Assembly (NCBI GenBank): GCA_024278715.1
Contig: JAJRSN010000229.1
Span: 1 to 38,447 of the forward strand
Reading direction: 5' to 3'
DNA length: 38,447 bases
Origin: Calditrichota bacterium
Lineage (GTDB): Bacteria > Calditrichota > Calditrichia > Calditrichales > Calditrichaceae
Numbering within the stretch: the first letter of the stretch is position 1; each line of letters begins with the position of its first letter. The position numbers and the translations under genes are program-made. This document shows, in pieces, positions 7,727 through 15,600 of this stretch. The notes under the pieces are model-generated. The model was not told the origin of the DNA. It was given only the letters and a program-made list of their open reading frames with translations, and did not search any database.

Positions 7727-9061
7727 ATGAAAAAAATCGGATTTTTATATCTATTACTGATATGGGTTGGTTTTTCTGTAGCTCAGACGATTTTTTTGAG
7801 CGATGACTTTGAAGATGGCGATATCTCAGACTGGAAACAAATTCCCGACAGTAATTGGGTCGCCAGTTCTGACGGGGCAATTACAGGCAGTTTTTCACTT
7901 AAACACGCCTTAAACGACACGGCGGCAAGCAGTCACATTACTAAGCCTTTGGTGAATCTTAATGTTGATTCGGAGATTACAACCTGGCGGTTCAATTTAA
8001 AAAACGGAACATTTGATCCGAGCGGCGCCAATAAATTCTGGGTGTATCTTATGGTTCATGATACTACCCATGTAAACGGATATGCGGTGGGCGTAAATTT
8101 ATCGGGTGAGACCGATAGCCTTTCTCTCTGGCGATTAACAAACAGTCAGGCAGATACGATACTCCTTACTACTTCTTTTGATTGGGGACCCGATGACCTG
8201 GTGGGAATCGAAGTAACCCGCGATTCTTCGGGCGTTTGGGAATTAAAATATGACGCTAACGGAAACTTTGACAATTTAATTAGCGCGGGAGCCGTAAAAG
8301 ACACGGTATATACTGCGGCTAACTATTTCGGAATGTCGTTTTATTTTAAAACAGCCGAAGCGGGAAACCTCTGGTTAGACGATGTATTGATTAAGCAGGG
8401 TACGCGGGTTAATGTTGCGACGAAGGCGTTTTTGCAAGGCGCTTTCAACGCGGATACAATGCGCACAACTCTGGTAAGTCAGGATTTCATGCCAAACGGA
8501 CAACCGTTTAACACCTCTCCGTGGAATTATAACGGCGATGAAATCGTTTTAAATTTTCCGACGGATGTTGTGGACTGGATACAGGTGCAATTAAGAACTT
8601 CCACGGATTCTGCCTCTACCGTTGCAACACGCGCAGCCTTTATTCGTAAAGACGGAATGATTACGGACCTGGACGGATACAGTCCGGTTAGTTTTTCGGG
8701 GATTGCAGACGGTTCTTATTACGTAGTATTGCGGCACAGAAATCATTTAGCCTTGATGACCGCTAACCCGGTGAGCTTATCCGCGGAAACGACTCTGTAC
8801 GATTTTAGTACGGCTCAAAGTCAGGCTTACGGGGCAAACGCACAGGTAGAATTAACAACCGGCGTGTTCGGGATGCCGACTGGCGACGCCAACGCCAACG
8901 GACAGGTCCAGAATGACGATAAAAACGACTTCTGGAAACCGCAGTTGGGAACAGCCGGATATCGATCGGCGGATTTCAATTTGAACGGACAGGTGCAAAA
9001 TGATGACAAAAATGATTTTTGGAAGGGAAACTTGGGCTTAGGCACTCAGGTTCCCAATTAA
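7727..9061 (+). CDS. Exported protein with lectin-like domain and two dockerin-like calcium loops
   Basis: A 444-residue secreted protein with a GGAGG site before ATG 7727 and signal peptide MKKIGFLYLLLIWVGFSVAQ. Residues about 24-225 look like a laminin-G/concanavalin-type jelly roll (DDFEDGDISDW at the start, LWLDDVLI at the end). Residues about 230-380 are a beta-rich module (AFLQGAFN, FNTSPWNYNGDE, RHRNHLALM) that I associate with surface proteins of this group. The C-terminus has two EF-hand-like loops, D387-A-N-A-N-G-Q-V-Q-N-D-D398 and D416-F-N-L-N-G-Q-V-Q-N-D-D427, matching the dockerin pattern with Asp/Asn at positions 1, 3, 5 and 12. It lacks the sorting domain of its neighbours, which suggests it is held at the surface by another protein. 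It is followed after 43 bases by a cohesin-like gene. Confidence 0.8.
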   Translation: MKKIGFLYLLLIWVGFSVAQTIFLSDDFEDGDISDWKQIPDSNWVASSDGAITGSFSLKHALNDTAASSHITKPLVNLNVDSEITTWRFNLKNGTFDPSGANKFWVYLMVHDTTHVNGYAVGVNLSGETDSLSLWRLTNSQADTILLTTSFDWGPDDLVGIEVTRDSSGVWELKYDANGNFDNLISAGAVKDTVYTAANYFGMSFYFKTAEAGNLWLDDVLIKQGTRVNVATKAFLQGAFNADTMRTTLVSQDFMPNGQPFNTSPWNYNGDEIVLNFPTDVVDWIQVQLRTSTDSASTVATRAAFIRKDGMITDLDGYSPVSFSGIADGSYYVVLRHRNHLALMTANPVSLSAETTLYDFSTAQSQAYGANAQVELTTGVFGMPTGDANANGQVQNDDKNDFWKPQLGTAGYRSADFNLNGQVQNDDKNDFWKGNLGLGTQVPN

Positions 9062-9104
9062 AAAAGAGTTAAGTTCTTAGTAACTAACATAAATTAAGGA
9101 GAAT

Positions 9105-9986
9105 ATGATGAAAACGATAAAGATATTATTGATTTTTTTGTTCGGGTTACAAATAAGCTATGGGACAAGCCTTACCTTCACATTTTCAAATGGCATAGTG
9201 ACCAACAATGGCGTAAAAAAATATGAATTTGATGTGATGGTAAGCGCCAGCGATGACACAACGCATCTTGGCGATGCTTTGGTCTATATTAATTACAACA
9301 CGCTGGGCTTTGGCTCTTCTGTTGTCGCCAACAGTAAAATAACCGTGGACAAGGGCACGCTGATTCAGGGAGAATTGGTGGCAGGCTTACCTTTGTATGA
9401 AATCAGCAATATTTCGGATAATACTTCATCCCGTTTTGCCGTCGGAATAGGATATAAATACAGCGACAGCCCGACTGCCGCCAACCTTGTAACAACTTCG
9501 CCGGAGCAGTTGCTTCACATTACTATTGAAATTATGGATTCAACCCAAACCGCGGGTCTGAGTTTCGAACAAACATTAATGGAAGGACAACAGTATAAAT
9601 CGGATAATGCTACCAAATATTCGCCCATTATTGCTACCGACACGGATGACAGTCCTTTGAAGACGAATCCGAGCGACATCACAAGAGACGGACAATTTTT
9701 GCCCGATAAATTTCAGTTGTACAACAATTTCCCTAATCCGTTCAACCCGAGCACCACGCTTAAATTTGACTTGCCGAAAAGTACGGCGAATGTTCAACTG
9801 GTGATTTACGATATTTTGGGCAGAAGAATAGCCACGCTTTTTTCAGGCGATTTAACGGCGGGTCGTTATTCTTACCTCTGGAACGGCAGAAATCAATTTG
9901 GGAATGCGATGCCGAGCGGCGTTTATTTCGCAACTTTTAAAGCCGGTAATTATTCCAGAACGATTAAAATGATGCTGGTGAAGTAA
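9105..9986 (+). CDS. Secreted protein with cohesin-like beta domain and type IX sorting domain
   Basis: A 293-residue exported protein; AGGAG precedes two adjacent ATGs (9105 and 9108). After the signal peptide (about 1-20), residues 21-165 form an all-beta domain whose order of motifs resembles a cohesin or related carbohydrate-binding fold: YEFDVMVSA, GDALVYINYNTLGFG, ITVDKGTL, then a late LLHITIEIMDS strand. The family was not identified with certainty. The C-terminal sorting domain begins NFPNPFNPST (208) and ends in TIKMMLVK, so the protein should be secreted and anchored at the cell surface. It is 43 bases downstream of the dockerin-like gene and probably co-transcribed. A surface anchor for that neighbour is an attractive inference. 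It could equally be a minor surface protein with an unrelated partner. Confidence 0.75.
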   Translation: MMKTIKILLIFLFGLQISYGTSLTFTFSNGIVTNNGVKKYEFDVMVSASDDTTHLGDALVYINYNTLGFGSSVVANSKITVDKGTLIQGELVAGLPLYEISNISDNTSSRFAVGIGYKYSDSPTAANLVTTSPEQLLHITIEIMDSTQTAGLSFEQTLMEGQQYKSDNATKYSPIIATDTDDSPLKTNPSDITRDGQFLPDKFQLYNNFPNPFNPSTTLKFDLPKSTANVQLVIYDILGRRIATLFSGDLTAGRYSYLWNGRNQFGNAMPSGVYFATFKAGNYSRTIKMMLVK

Positions 9987-10012
9987 GTTTTCATTCAAAT
10001 TTCTTTGAATTA

Positions 10013-10052
10013 AAAAGGCAGGAAACAGCGGCGTCGCCGTCTCCTGCCTTTT
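10013..10052. terminator. Bidirectional terminator between convergent genes
   Basis: AAAGGCAGG and CCTGCCTTT arms (about 10014-10022 and 10043-10051) enclose a second G/C-rich hairpin (ACGGCGACGC on the minus strand). The A-run at 10012-10016 and the T-run after the other arm mean it can stop transcription from both directions. It lies between the cohesin-like gene and the anti-sigma gene. Confidence 0.75.
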
Positions 10053-10069
10053 CTATTTTAGATATCTTT

Positions 10070-10630
10070 TTATAATATTGTTACAATAAATTTGGTTAAA
10101 ACCGAATCTTCTTTAATGCTTTCTCCCGTTTTTTGGCGGTTTACAATTTGCAAATGCGCTCTTATTTTAGGTTGATCGACGATAATTTCGTTTTTTGTAA
10201 TCGAGGCGTCAGACGGAAAAGCAGAGGTATTTTGGGGTTGAAAAAAAAGGCTTTTACCAAGGAAGATTCCGGAGATCAGAATAATTGCCAGTACAACCTG
10301 ATAGACAGGAATCCGATAGGCAAAAAGCGAATAAAGCGCGTCTGAAATTTTATCCGCAAAACCTTTTTCCGCTCTTTGAAGCATTTCCATTTCGTTCATG
10401 AGATTTAGGCGTACGTCGGGCGAGGGATTTAGTTGGCTTAAAGCATCGCTTGCAAACGACGACCGTATGCGCATTAATACATGCCGAAACCGCAGGCATT
10501 TTTTACAGGTTTTCAAGTGGTCGTCAACAAGTTTCTTTTCTTTATCATTGATATTCGAGGTCATTTGTCGGATTATTAAATGTTCAATTCGGGAACAGTT
10601 TCCGTTTAATTTACCGTTTAAACGATTCAT
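10070..10630 (-). CDS. Zinc-finger anti-sigma factor, membrane-anchored
   Basis: A 186-residue anti-sigma factor. ATG 10630 is one base after the sigma-factor stop codon and has GGAG about 10 bases upstream; a longer frame reaching to 10690 would overlap the sigma gene and is not preferred. Residues 25-60 hold the ZAS signature His38-x3-Cys42-x2-Cys45 (DHLKTCKKC), which binds zinc and clamps the sigma factor. One transmembrane helix lies at about 108-130 (VYQVVLAIILISGIFLG), followed by a roughly 55-residue periplasmic tail of no recognised fold. The expected topology is cytoplasmic sigma-binding domain, membrane, sensing tail. It is translationally coupled to the sigma gene, as usual for such pairs. 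The signal sensed is unknown. Confidence 0.88.
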   Translation of the reverse strand: MNRLNGKLNGNCSRIEHLIIRQMTSNINDKEKKLVDDHLKTCKKCLRFRHVLMRIRSSFASDALSQLNPSPDVRLNLMNEMEMLQRAEKGFADKISDALYSLFAYRIPVYQVVLAIILISGIFLGKSLFFQPQNTSAFPSDASITKNEIIVDQPKIRAHLQIVNRQKTGESIKEDSVLTKFIVTIL

Positions 10631-10631
10631 T

Positions 10632-11222
10632 TTAATTATCTCCGTTTTTATTCGGATTAAAAGCCTGTAAATATTTTGCCAGTTTTTCACAGGCGTAGAA
10701 CAAACGGGATTTCACCGTTCCTTCCGAACAGTTCATCGTTTTGCTGATCTCCTTAATAGAAAGATTCTCTTGAAAACGAAGTAAAAAGGCTGTCCGTTGG
10801 TCGGGCGGTAATTCGTTTAATCTTACCTGCAGAACTTTTTGAAATAATTTTTGATCTATTCTTTGATCAAAGGAATTCGGATTATCGGCGATGTCATTGT
10901 TCGATTCGATAAGTGTTGTGTCTCTATTCGATAGGCGGCGATATTCATTTTTGCACATATTGTGAGCGACGGAAAATATCCAGGTTTTGAACTTGTACCG
11001 ACCATTAAATAGTTCGGGTTTACGGATTATTTTTAGAAAAATATCCTGTAATAAATCCTGTGATTTTTCCCTGTCGCCGCCCAGCATACGAAAAAAGTAG
11101 TGGAGCAGGCGTTTACCGTAACGTGAATAGAGTTGATTAAAGGCTTTGGTATCGCCTTTTTTTATCAACTTCATCAGGCGTTCGTCGCTGACCGTTTGAT
11201 AGTCTTTACCTATAAGAGCCAT
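10632..11222 (-). CDS. ECF-type RNA polymerase sigma factor
   Basis: A 196-residue sigma-70-family factor with only regions 2 and 4, as in extracytoplasmic-function sigmas. Region 2 (about 25-95) shows FNQLYSRYGKRLLHYFFRML, DLLQDIFLKI and WIFSVAHNMCKNEYRR. Region 4 (about 130-185) shows LPPDQRTAFLLRFQENLSIK and the helix-turn-helix CSEGTVKSRLFYACEKLAK. It directs polymerase to a regulon presumably released when the downstream anti-sigma factor lets go. It is the second gene of a minus-strand operon: it begins 24 bases after the exported TPR-like gene and ends one base before the anti-sigma start. No clear autoregulated promoter was found before the operon. Confidence 0.93.
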   Translation of the reverse strand: MALIGKDYQTVSDERLMKLIKKGDTKAFNQLYSRYGKRLLHYFFRMLGGDREKSQDLLQDIFLKIIRKPELFNGRYKFKTWIFSVAHNMCKNEYRRLSNRDTTLIESNNDIADNPNSFDQRIDQKLFQKVLQVRLNELPPDQRTAFLLRFQENLSIKEISKTMNCSEGTVKSRLFYACEKLAKYLQAFNPNKNGDN

Positions 11223-11246
11223 AAAGTCTGTTGTTTTCTCAACAAA

Positions 11247-12440
11247 TTAAAAGGTTTTGCTATTAATATATTCAATAAGCTTTTCATTTCCACCTTTTTT
11301 TGCCAATTGAAGCGCGAAATTTTTCCAATAATCGGCGTCGTCTTTTTGTCCGCTTAAATTCAAATGTTCTGCCAATTTCATAAAAACAATAACATAATTT
11401 AAATTCAATTGATCAATGGAAGCATTAGCAAGGTATTGTTCGTCGTACCAGTTGTTCTTAAGATAATCCAAGCGTAAATTTTTTTCCAGATTCATTTTCA
11501 AAATAGCCAAGTTGTCAATACTATCGGTGCTATATTGATAGGCAAGACCGACGATGTAAAGATTATCCTCGATATTTTTCAGATAATTTGCGTTTAAAGT
11601 CAGGGCGATATAGATGGGAATATTCTGATAATTTTTATGGATTTGTTGAATTAATTCCTGCAGAAAATCGGCACCTTTTTTACCTTTCAGATCATCGGCG
11701 GAGATGTCGATATTTTTTTTGTCAAGCAAAGATTCCAGATAGTCAGGATATCCCATTGCCAGATTTAAATTGATTATCGTGACGTCCGGGCGAACATTCT
11801 TTACCGTTTGTAATATCCAGGCGGGATAGGTGTCGTTATCGCCATTGGTAAATAGAACAGCATTTTTCTCGCAGGAGGCTAAAACGTTGTAATTGTAATT
11901 TAACAAACCGGGCGCGATGTCTTTGCTTTGATAGAGCTTCCGGATAAATTCTTTCAGTTTTGGTTGATTGTCGTGGACTGCGTAATAGACAATAAAGTCG
12001 TAGTACAATTCCGCTTTTTCGGGTTGTAGTTGATAAGCCTTTTTTAGCCAGGAAATATCTGCTTTTTTGTAGGGCGCATAGTATTTATATTTTAAGTAGT
12101 AGTATTCATAAGAATTGGGAACAGATTTACCCATTTCTGCAATGATTTTTTTTAATTTTTCCTGCCTGTTTTTAAAAGCTTCGGAGGTGAATTGTGTCGG
12201 TCTGGAATATCGAAGAGCAAGAAAGTAATTTCTCCACGCCTCGGGGTTTTGGGGATTTTTTTTGACTTCCCGCTCCCAGAGTTCTGCTTGTTTAAGGTAC
12301 CATTCGTTGGGTTTTTGAACGTAAATGATTCGATAAACTTTTTGCGGTTTTTCACTTTGGGCAAAAACAAAATCGTTTTTTGGAAGAATAAAAAACGCGA
12401 TGAGGATGAAAATTCCGAAAAACAAATTGGTTGATTTCAT
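11247..12440 (-). CDS. Exported TPR-like protein with an NGDNDTYP domain, upstream of the ECF sigma factor
   Basis: A 397-residue protein with a signal peptide (hydrophobic 7-22, then FVFAQSE). A GGAGG site lies 9 bases before ATG 12440. Residues about 45-170 are helical and tetratricopeptide-like (PEAWRNYFLALRYSR, ISWLKKAYQLQPEKAELYYD). Residues 193-225 contain NAVLFTNGDNDTYPAWILQ followed by VRPDVTIINLNL. I recognise this block from the soluble C-terminal part of the large DUF2723 membrane glycosyltransferase-like proteins of FCB bacteria; here it stands alone without membrane helices. It is the first gene of an operon with the sigma and anti-sigma genes, so it may act in the envelope process that the sigma factor controls. 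No catalytic function is proposed. Confidence 0.7.
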   Translation of the reverse strand: MKSTNLFFGIFILIAFFILPKNDFVFAQSEKPQKVYRIIYVQKPNEWYLKQAELWEREVKKNPQNPEAWRNYFLALRYSRPTQFTSEAFKNRQEKLKKIIAEMGKSVPNSYEYYYLKYKYYAPYKKADISWLKKAYQLQPEKAELYYDFIVYYAVHDNQPKLKEFIRKLYQSKDIAPGLLNYNYNVLASCEKNAVLFTNGDNDTYPAWILQTVKNVRPDVTIINLNLAMGYPDYLESLLDKKNIDISADDLKGKKGADFLQELIQQIHKNYQNIPIYIALTLNANYLKNIEDNLYIVGLAYQYSTDSIDNLAILKMNLEKNLRLDYLKNNWYDEQYLANASIDQLNLNYVIVFMKLAEHLNLSGQKDDADYWKNFALQLAKKGGNEKLIEYINSKTF

Positions 12441-12561
12441 TTTAAAGTTCCTCCGTAAAATGATAGTTACATTGAATAATACACGGGAGAATCGGAAACG
12501 TTCAACGAGGAAGGAAAAAATTTAACGGGATATCGGGGATAAGGTAAAAAGGCGTAATGTG

Positions 12562-12650
12562 TGACTAGATAGGCTTCCCTTCGACAGGCTCAGGGAGCGT
12601 GTGTGATGGGTGACGAGACAGGCTTCCTTCGACAGGCTCAGGAAGCGGTG
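12562..12650. repeat. Two tandem copies of a hairpin repeat with conserved loop
   Basis: Two imperfect copies, about 49 bases apart, of a unit running TGAC-AGA-AGGCTTCC then TTCGACAGGCTCAGG. Copy 1 has arms TTCCCT (12575-12580) and AGGGAG (12592-12597). Copy 2 has arms GCTTCCT (12622-12628) and AGGAAGC (12640-12646). Both enclose the same 11-nt loop TCGACAGGCTC. The pair lies just 3' of the C25 peptidase gene. A related copy occurs near 38384-38402. Confidence 0.8.
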
Positions 12651-12663
12651 AGATAGTAGTAAT

Positions 12664-15600
12664 TTATTTTATTTTAATCATTTTCCGGACTTTTGAAAAT
12701 TGCACCTGACGTGTGGATTTATCGCGGACGACAAGGCGATAAAAATAAATGCCCGACGCCTGTCCGAGATTATTGTTGTTGTTTCCGCTCCAGGTTTTGC
12801 GGTGAACGCCGCTGCCCAAAAGCTGATTATCGACAAGAGTTGTTATTTTTTGTCCGAGAATATTAAAAATAGTTAGCTCGACCCAGGCGGGATCTTTTAA
12901 TCCGAATTCAATTTTCGTCATGGGATTAAAGGGATTGGGATAGTTGGGTTTTAAGTAAAATTTTTCGGGAATTTGATCCGGTTTCGAAGTAATACCACTT
13001 ACTATCTCAAGATGCAGAGTATCCATTTCTCCGGTGTGTTTGGCGTTACCCAGCGGTTGATTCCAGTACAAAACGGTGGATGAGGAATATTTTTGCGGGG
13101 CATCCCAGATCAACAAAACGCCTTCGTGGTTAACCGTTAATACTTCCAAATCCCCGTCGGAATCAATATCGTCAACAACGGGTGAATGAGCCTTGACCAT
13201 ATCGTTCTTTGTGTATAAGGGAAAACCGGCAACCTCGTTTCCGTCAAGTGAGCTTAAGGCGTGAATATAACCGAAGGTATCCAGATAGATGATCTCCTGA
13301 ATACCATCCTGATTAATATCGGCTAAAACAGGGCTGTTGTACGGTGAAAGGATTTCCCAGTTTCCGGCAAAGAAACCGTCTCCGTTGTTAATGGGTTTGG
13401 GCCATCCCTCCATTAACTGCCCGTTATTTTTGAATATGTACACATTATTGCGTCCCACATAGATGATTTCCAGATCGGCATCCTGATCGACATTTCCGAT
13501 AATTGCCGGCGAGCTGTGTCCGTAAGGATCGGTTAGTTTGCATTCCTTGCCCCCTTCCCAGCCGGGAAAGAAATCGCCTTTGTAATCGAGCACATAAAGG
13601 CGGTCGGTTTTAACTATGGGCAATACGATTTCAAGTAAGCCGTCGTTATTCAAGTCAGCCAAACTTAAAGGAGATTCGAGATAGCCGGAGAAAGATTTTA
13701 TCCAGACCGGGTTCGGCGAGCTGTCCGGTTTAAAACAGAATAATTTACCGCCCTGCGTGGGAACGATTACGGATAATTCTCCGCTATCATCCAGGTCGGC
13801 TACCGCCACATTCCCAAGCGAGGTGCGGTCGTCAAACATAAAACCTTCGGAGGGCCAATCTTTGAATGACTTAAGGAATCCGCTGCTGTCGGTTAAAATA
13901 AACAAACGACTGTTTTTGGGAGGATGAGGAGCATTGCCGGCATGGGTAAGCACAATAATTTCATCAAATCCGTCATGATCCAGATCGGAGAGAACGACAG
14001 GAGACGGCGCGTTGTATTGCAAATCGAATTGAGAAAGCAATTGCCCGTTTTTTCCATTGATCACATAGATATTATTCAGAGGTTGACCTTCTCTGAAGCT
14101 TGAAACCACGATTTCATGTTTGGATAAACCGTTGACATTACCGACAGCCGGGAAAGTCAGGTCGCCTTCCAAATCGTTTAATTTGAATAACAGAGTTCCG
14201 TTCGAATCATAAACGTGTAACTGTCCGTTGCCGCCGGAAGCGATCAGCTCTTTTTTCCCGTCGCCGTTCAAATCAAAAGAAGTGACTCCGCTTACTTCCG
14301 ATCCGATGGCTTTTACATTGGGACGAACAGGAAAGCCGTACTGAGGGGGAAGAGCGGACCATGCCCGGATTGTATCCGCCGTGGCACTAAAATTACCGGA
14401 TGAATCCACGGTTCTGATGGAATAATAATAAGGCAAGTTGCTATCCACCTGATTATCAATAAAATATCCGGCATTTTTTAACGGATTTTGCGTGATTCTG
14501 TAGAATTCGGTTTCAGGACTTTCGGAGCGATAGATGTGATAACCGTAAACGTCGTTATCGGCGGAGGGTTTCCAGGTTAGCAGAATCCCTTCGGCTCTGT
14601 CGGGGCGGAAGGAGAAGGAAGGCGGGGGCGACGGTGCTGTAAAATCAATCGGATACTCCCATTGATTGCCGGAATAATCGTTCAGAATTAATTTTAAATG
14701 AATATCGGAAAGTTCTTCGCGATGTTCGATAATAAATTCCTGTTCAAATTCAGCGGTGGTTTGGGGTGAAAGCCGGGGCATTGAAAGTTGATCCTGAACA
14801 ACTTGCGCAAGAGGATCTGCAGAGATCAATCGCGCCTTAATATCGGAAGCTTTTCCCCGTCCGGTGTTGCTAATATTCAGATGAACGGTGGTATAATAGA
14901 GTTTTCCGAGAGTTGTATCTGTCAGTATGGTCTGGTGGGTTTGCGAGAAAACGGTTAATCGCGGAACATAAATATTGAAGCTTGTGTTTTCGGCAAGCTG
15001 TTGTTCCGCGGGCGACGTCAATTCCGCCCTGAGCACCAATGTTGTGTCAACAGTAATTCCACCGGCTATGGTGAGATTAAAGGGACCAAAGGTAACCGTA
15101 TCTTCGGGTAGAACCGATTGGCTTAAAACGGCAAGGCTGTCTTTTAAGTAAAACAGAGATGAAAATTTGTGCAGAGCAATTTGTGTTCCGGGCTGCCAGG
15201 TTTTAACGCCGGTGTTTTTCCATTTCAAATACAGGGCAAATTCTTCGTTAGGCTCGCATTGATTGTTTTGGTTTCCGTTGATTTCCTTAAAACGCGTACT
15301 TAGTAATTTTCCCGCAAAATCATTGGAAGCGGTCAGATTCAAAATTTTTTCAGATGGACGGTAATTTCGGGTAGAGACTGTGAGAAAGACACTGTCTGTG
15401 TTGACGTTTGTAAGGTCAAAAGAAGAAACACCCGTCTCTGAAGTCCGCTGAATTCGATACAATTGATCCTTTTTGTACAACACAACGGTAGCTTGAGGAA
15501 GCGGTGAATCGGTGGAGTCGTTAAGCACAGTGACATTCAGCCAGCGTTTACCGTTTTTAGTTACGATTTGATCTTCTATTTTGAAATTTTGAACTCGGTC

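Noticed and set aside
8880..9030. Recent DNA-level tandem repeat in the dockerin-like gene
   Set aside because: The two blocks differ at eight of 42 bases, all synonymous, so it is an old protein repeat rather than a fresh DNA duplication.
12441..12500. ECF-type autoregulated promoter before the sigma operon
   Set aside because: TGAAC and CGTGTAT can be found on the minus strand, but their spacing is shorter than usual and neither matches the classic GGAAC/CGTC pair.
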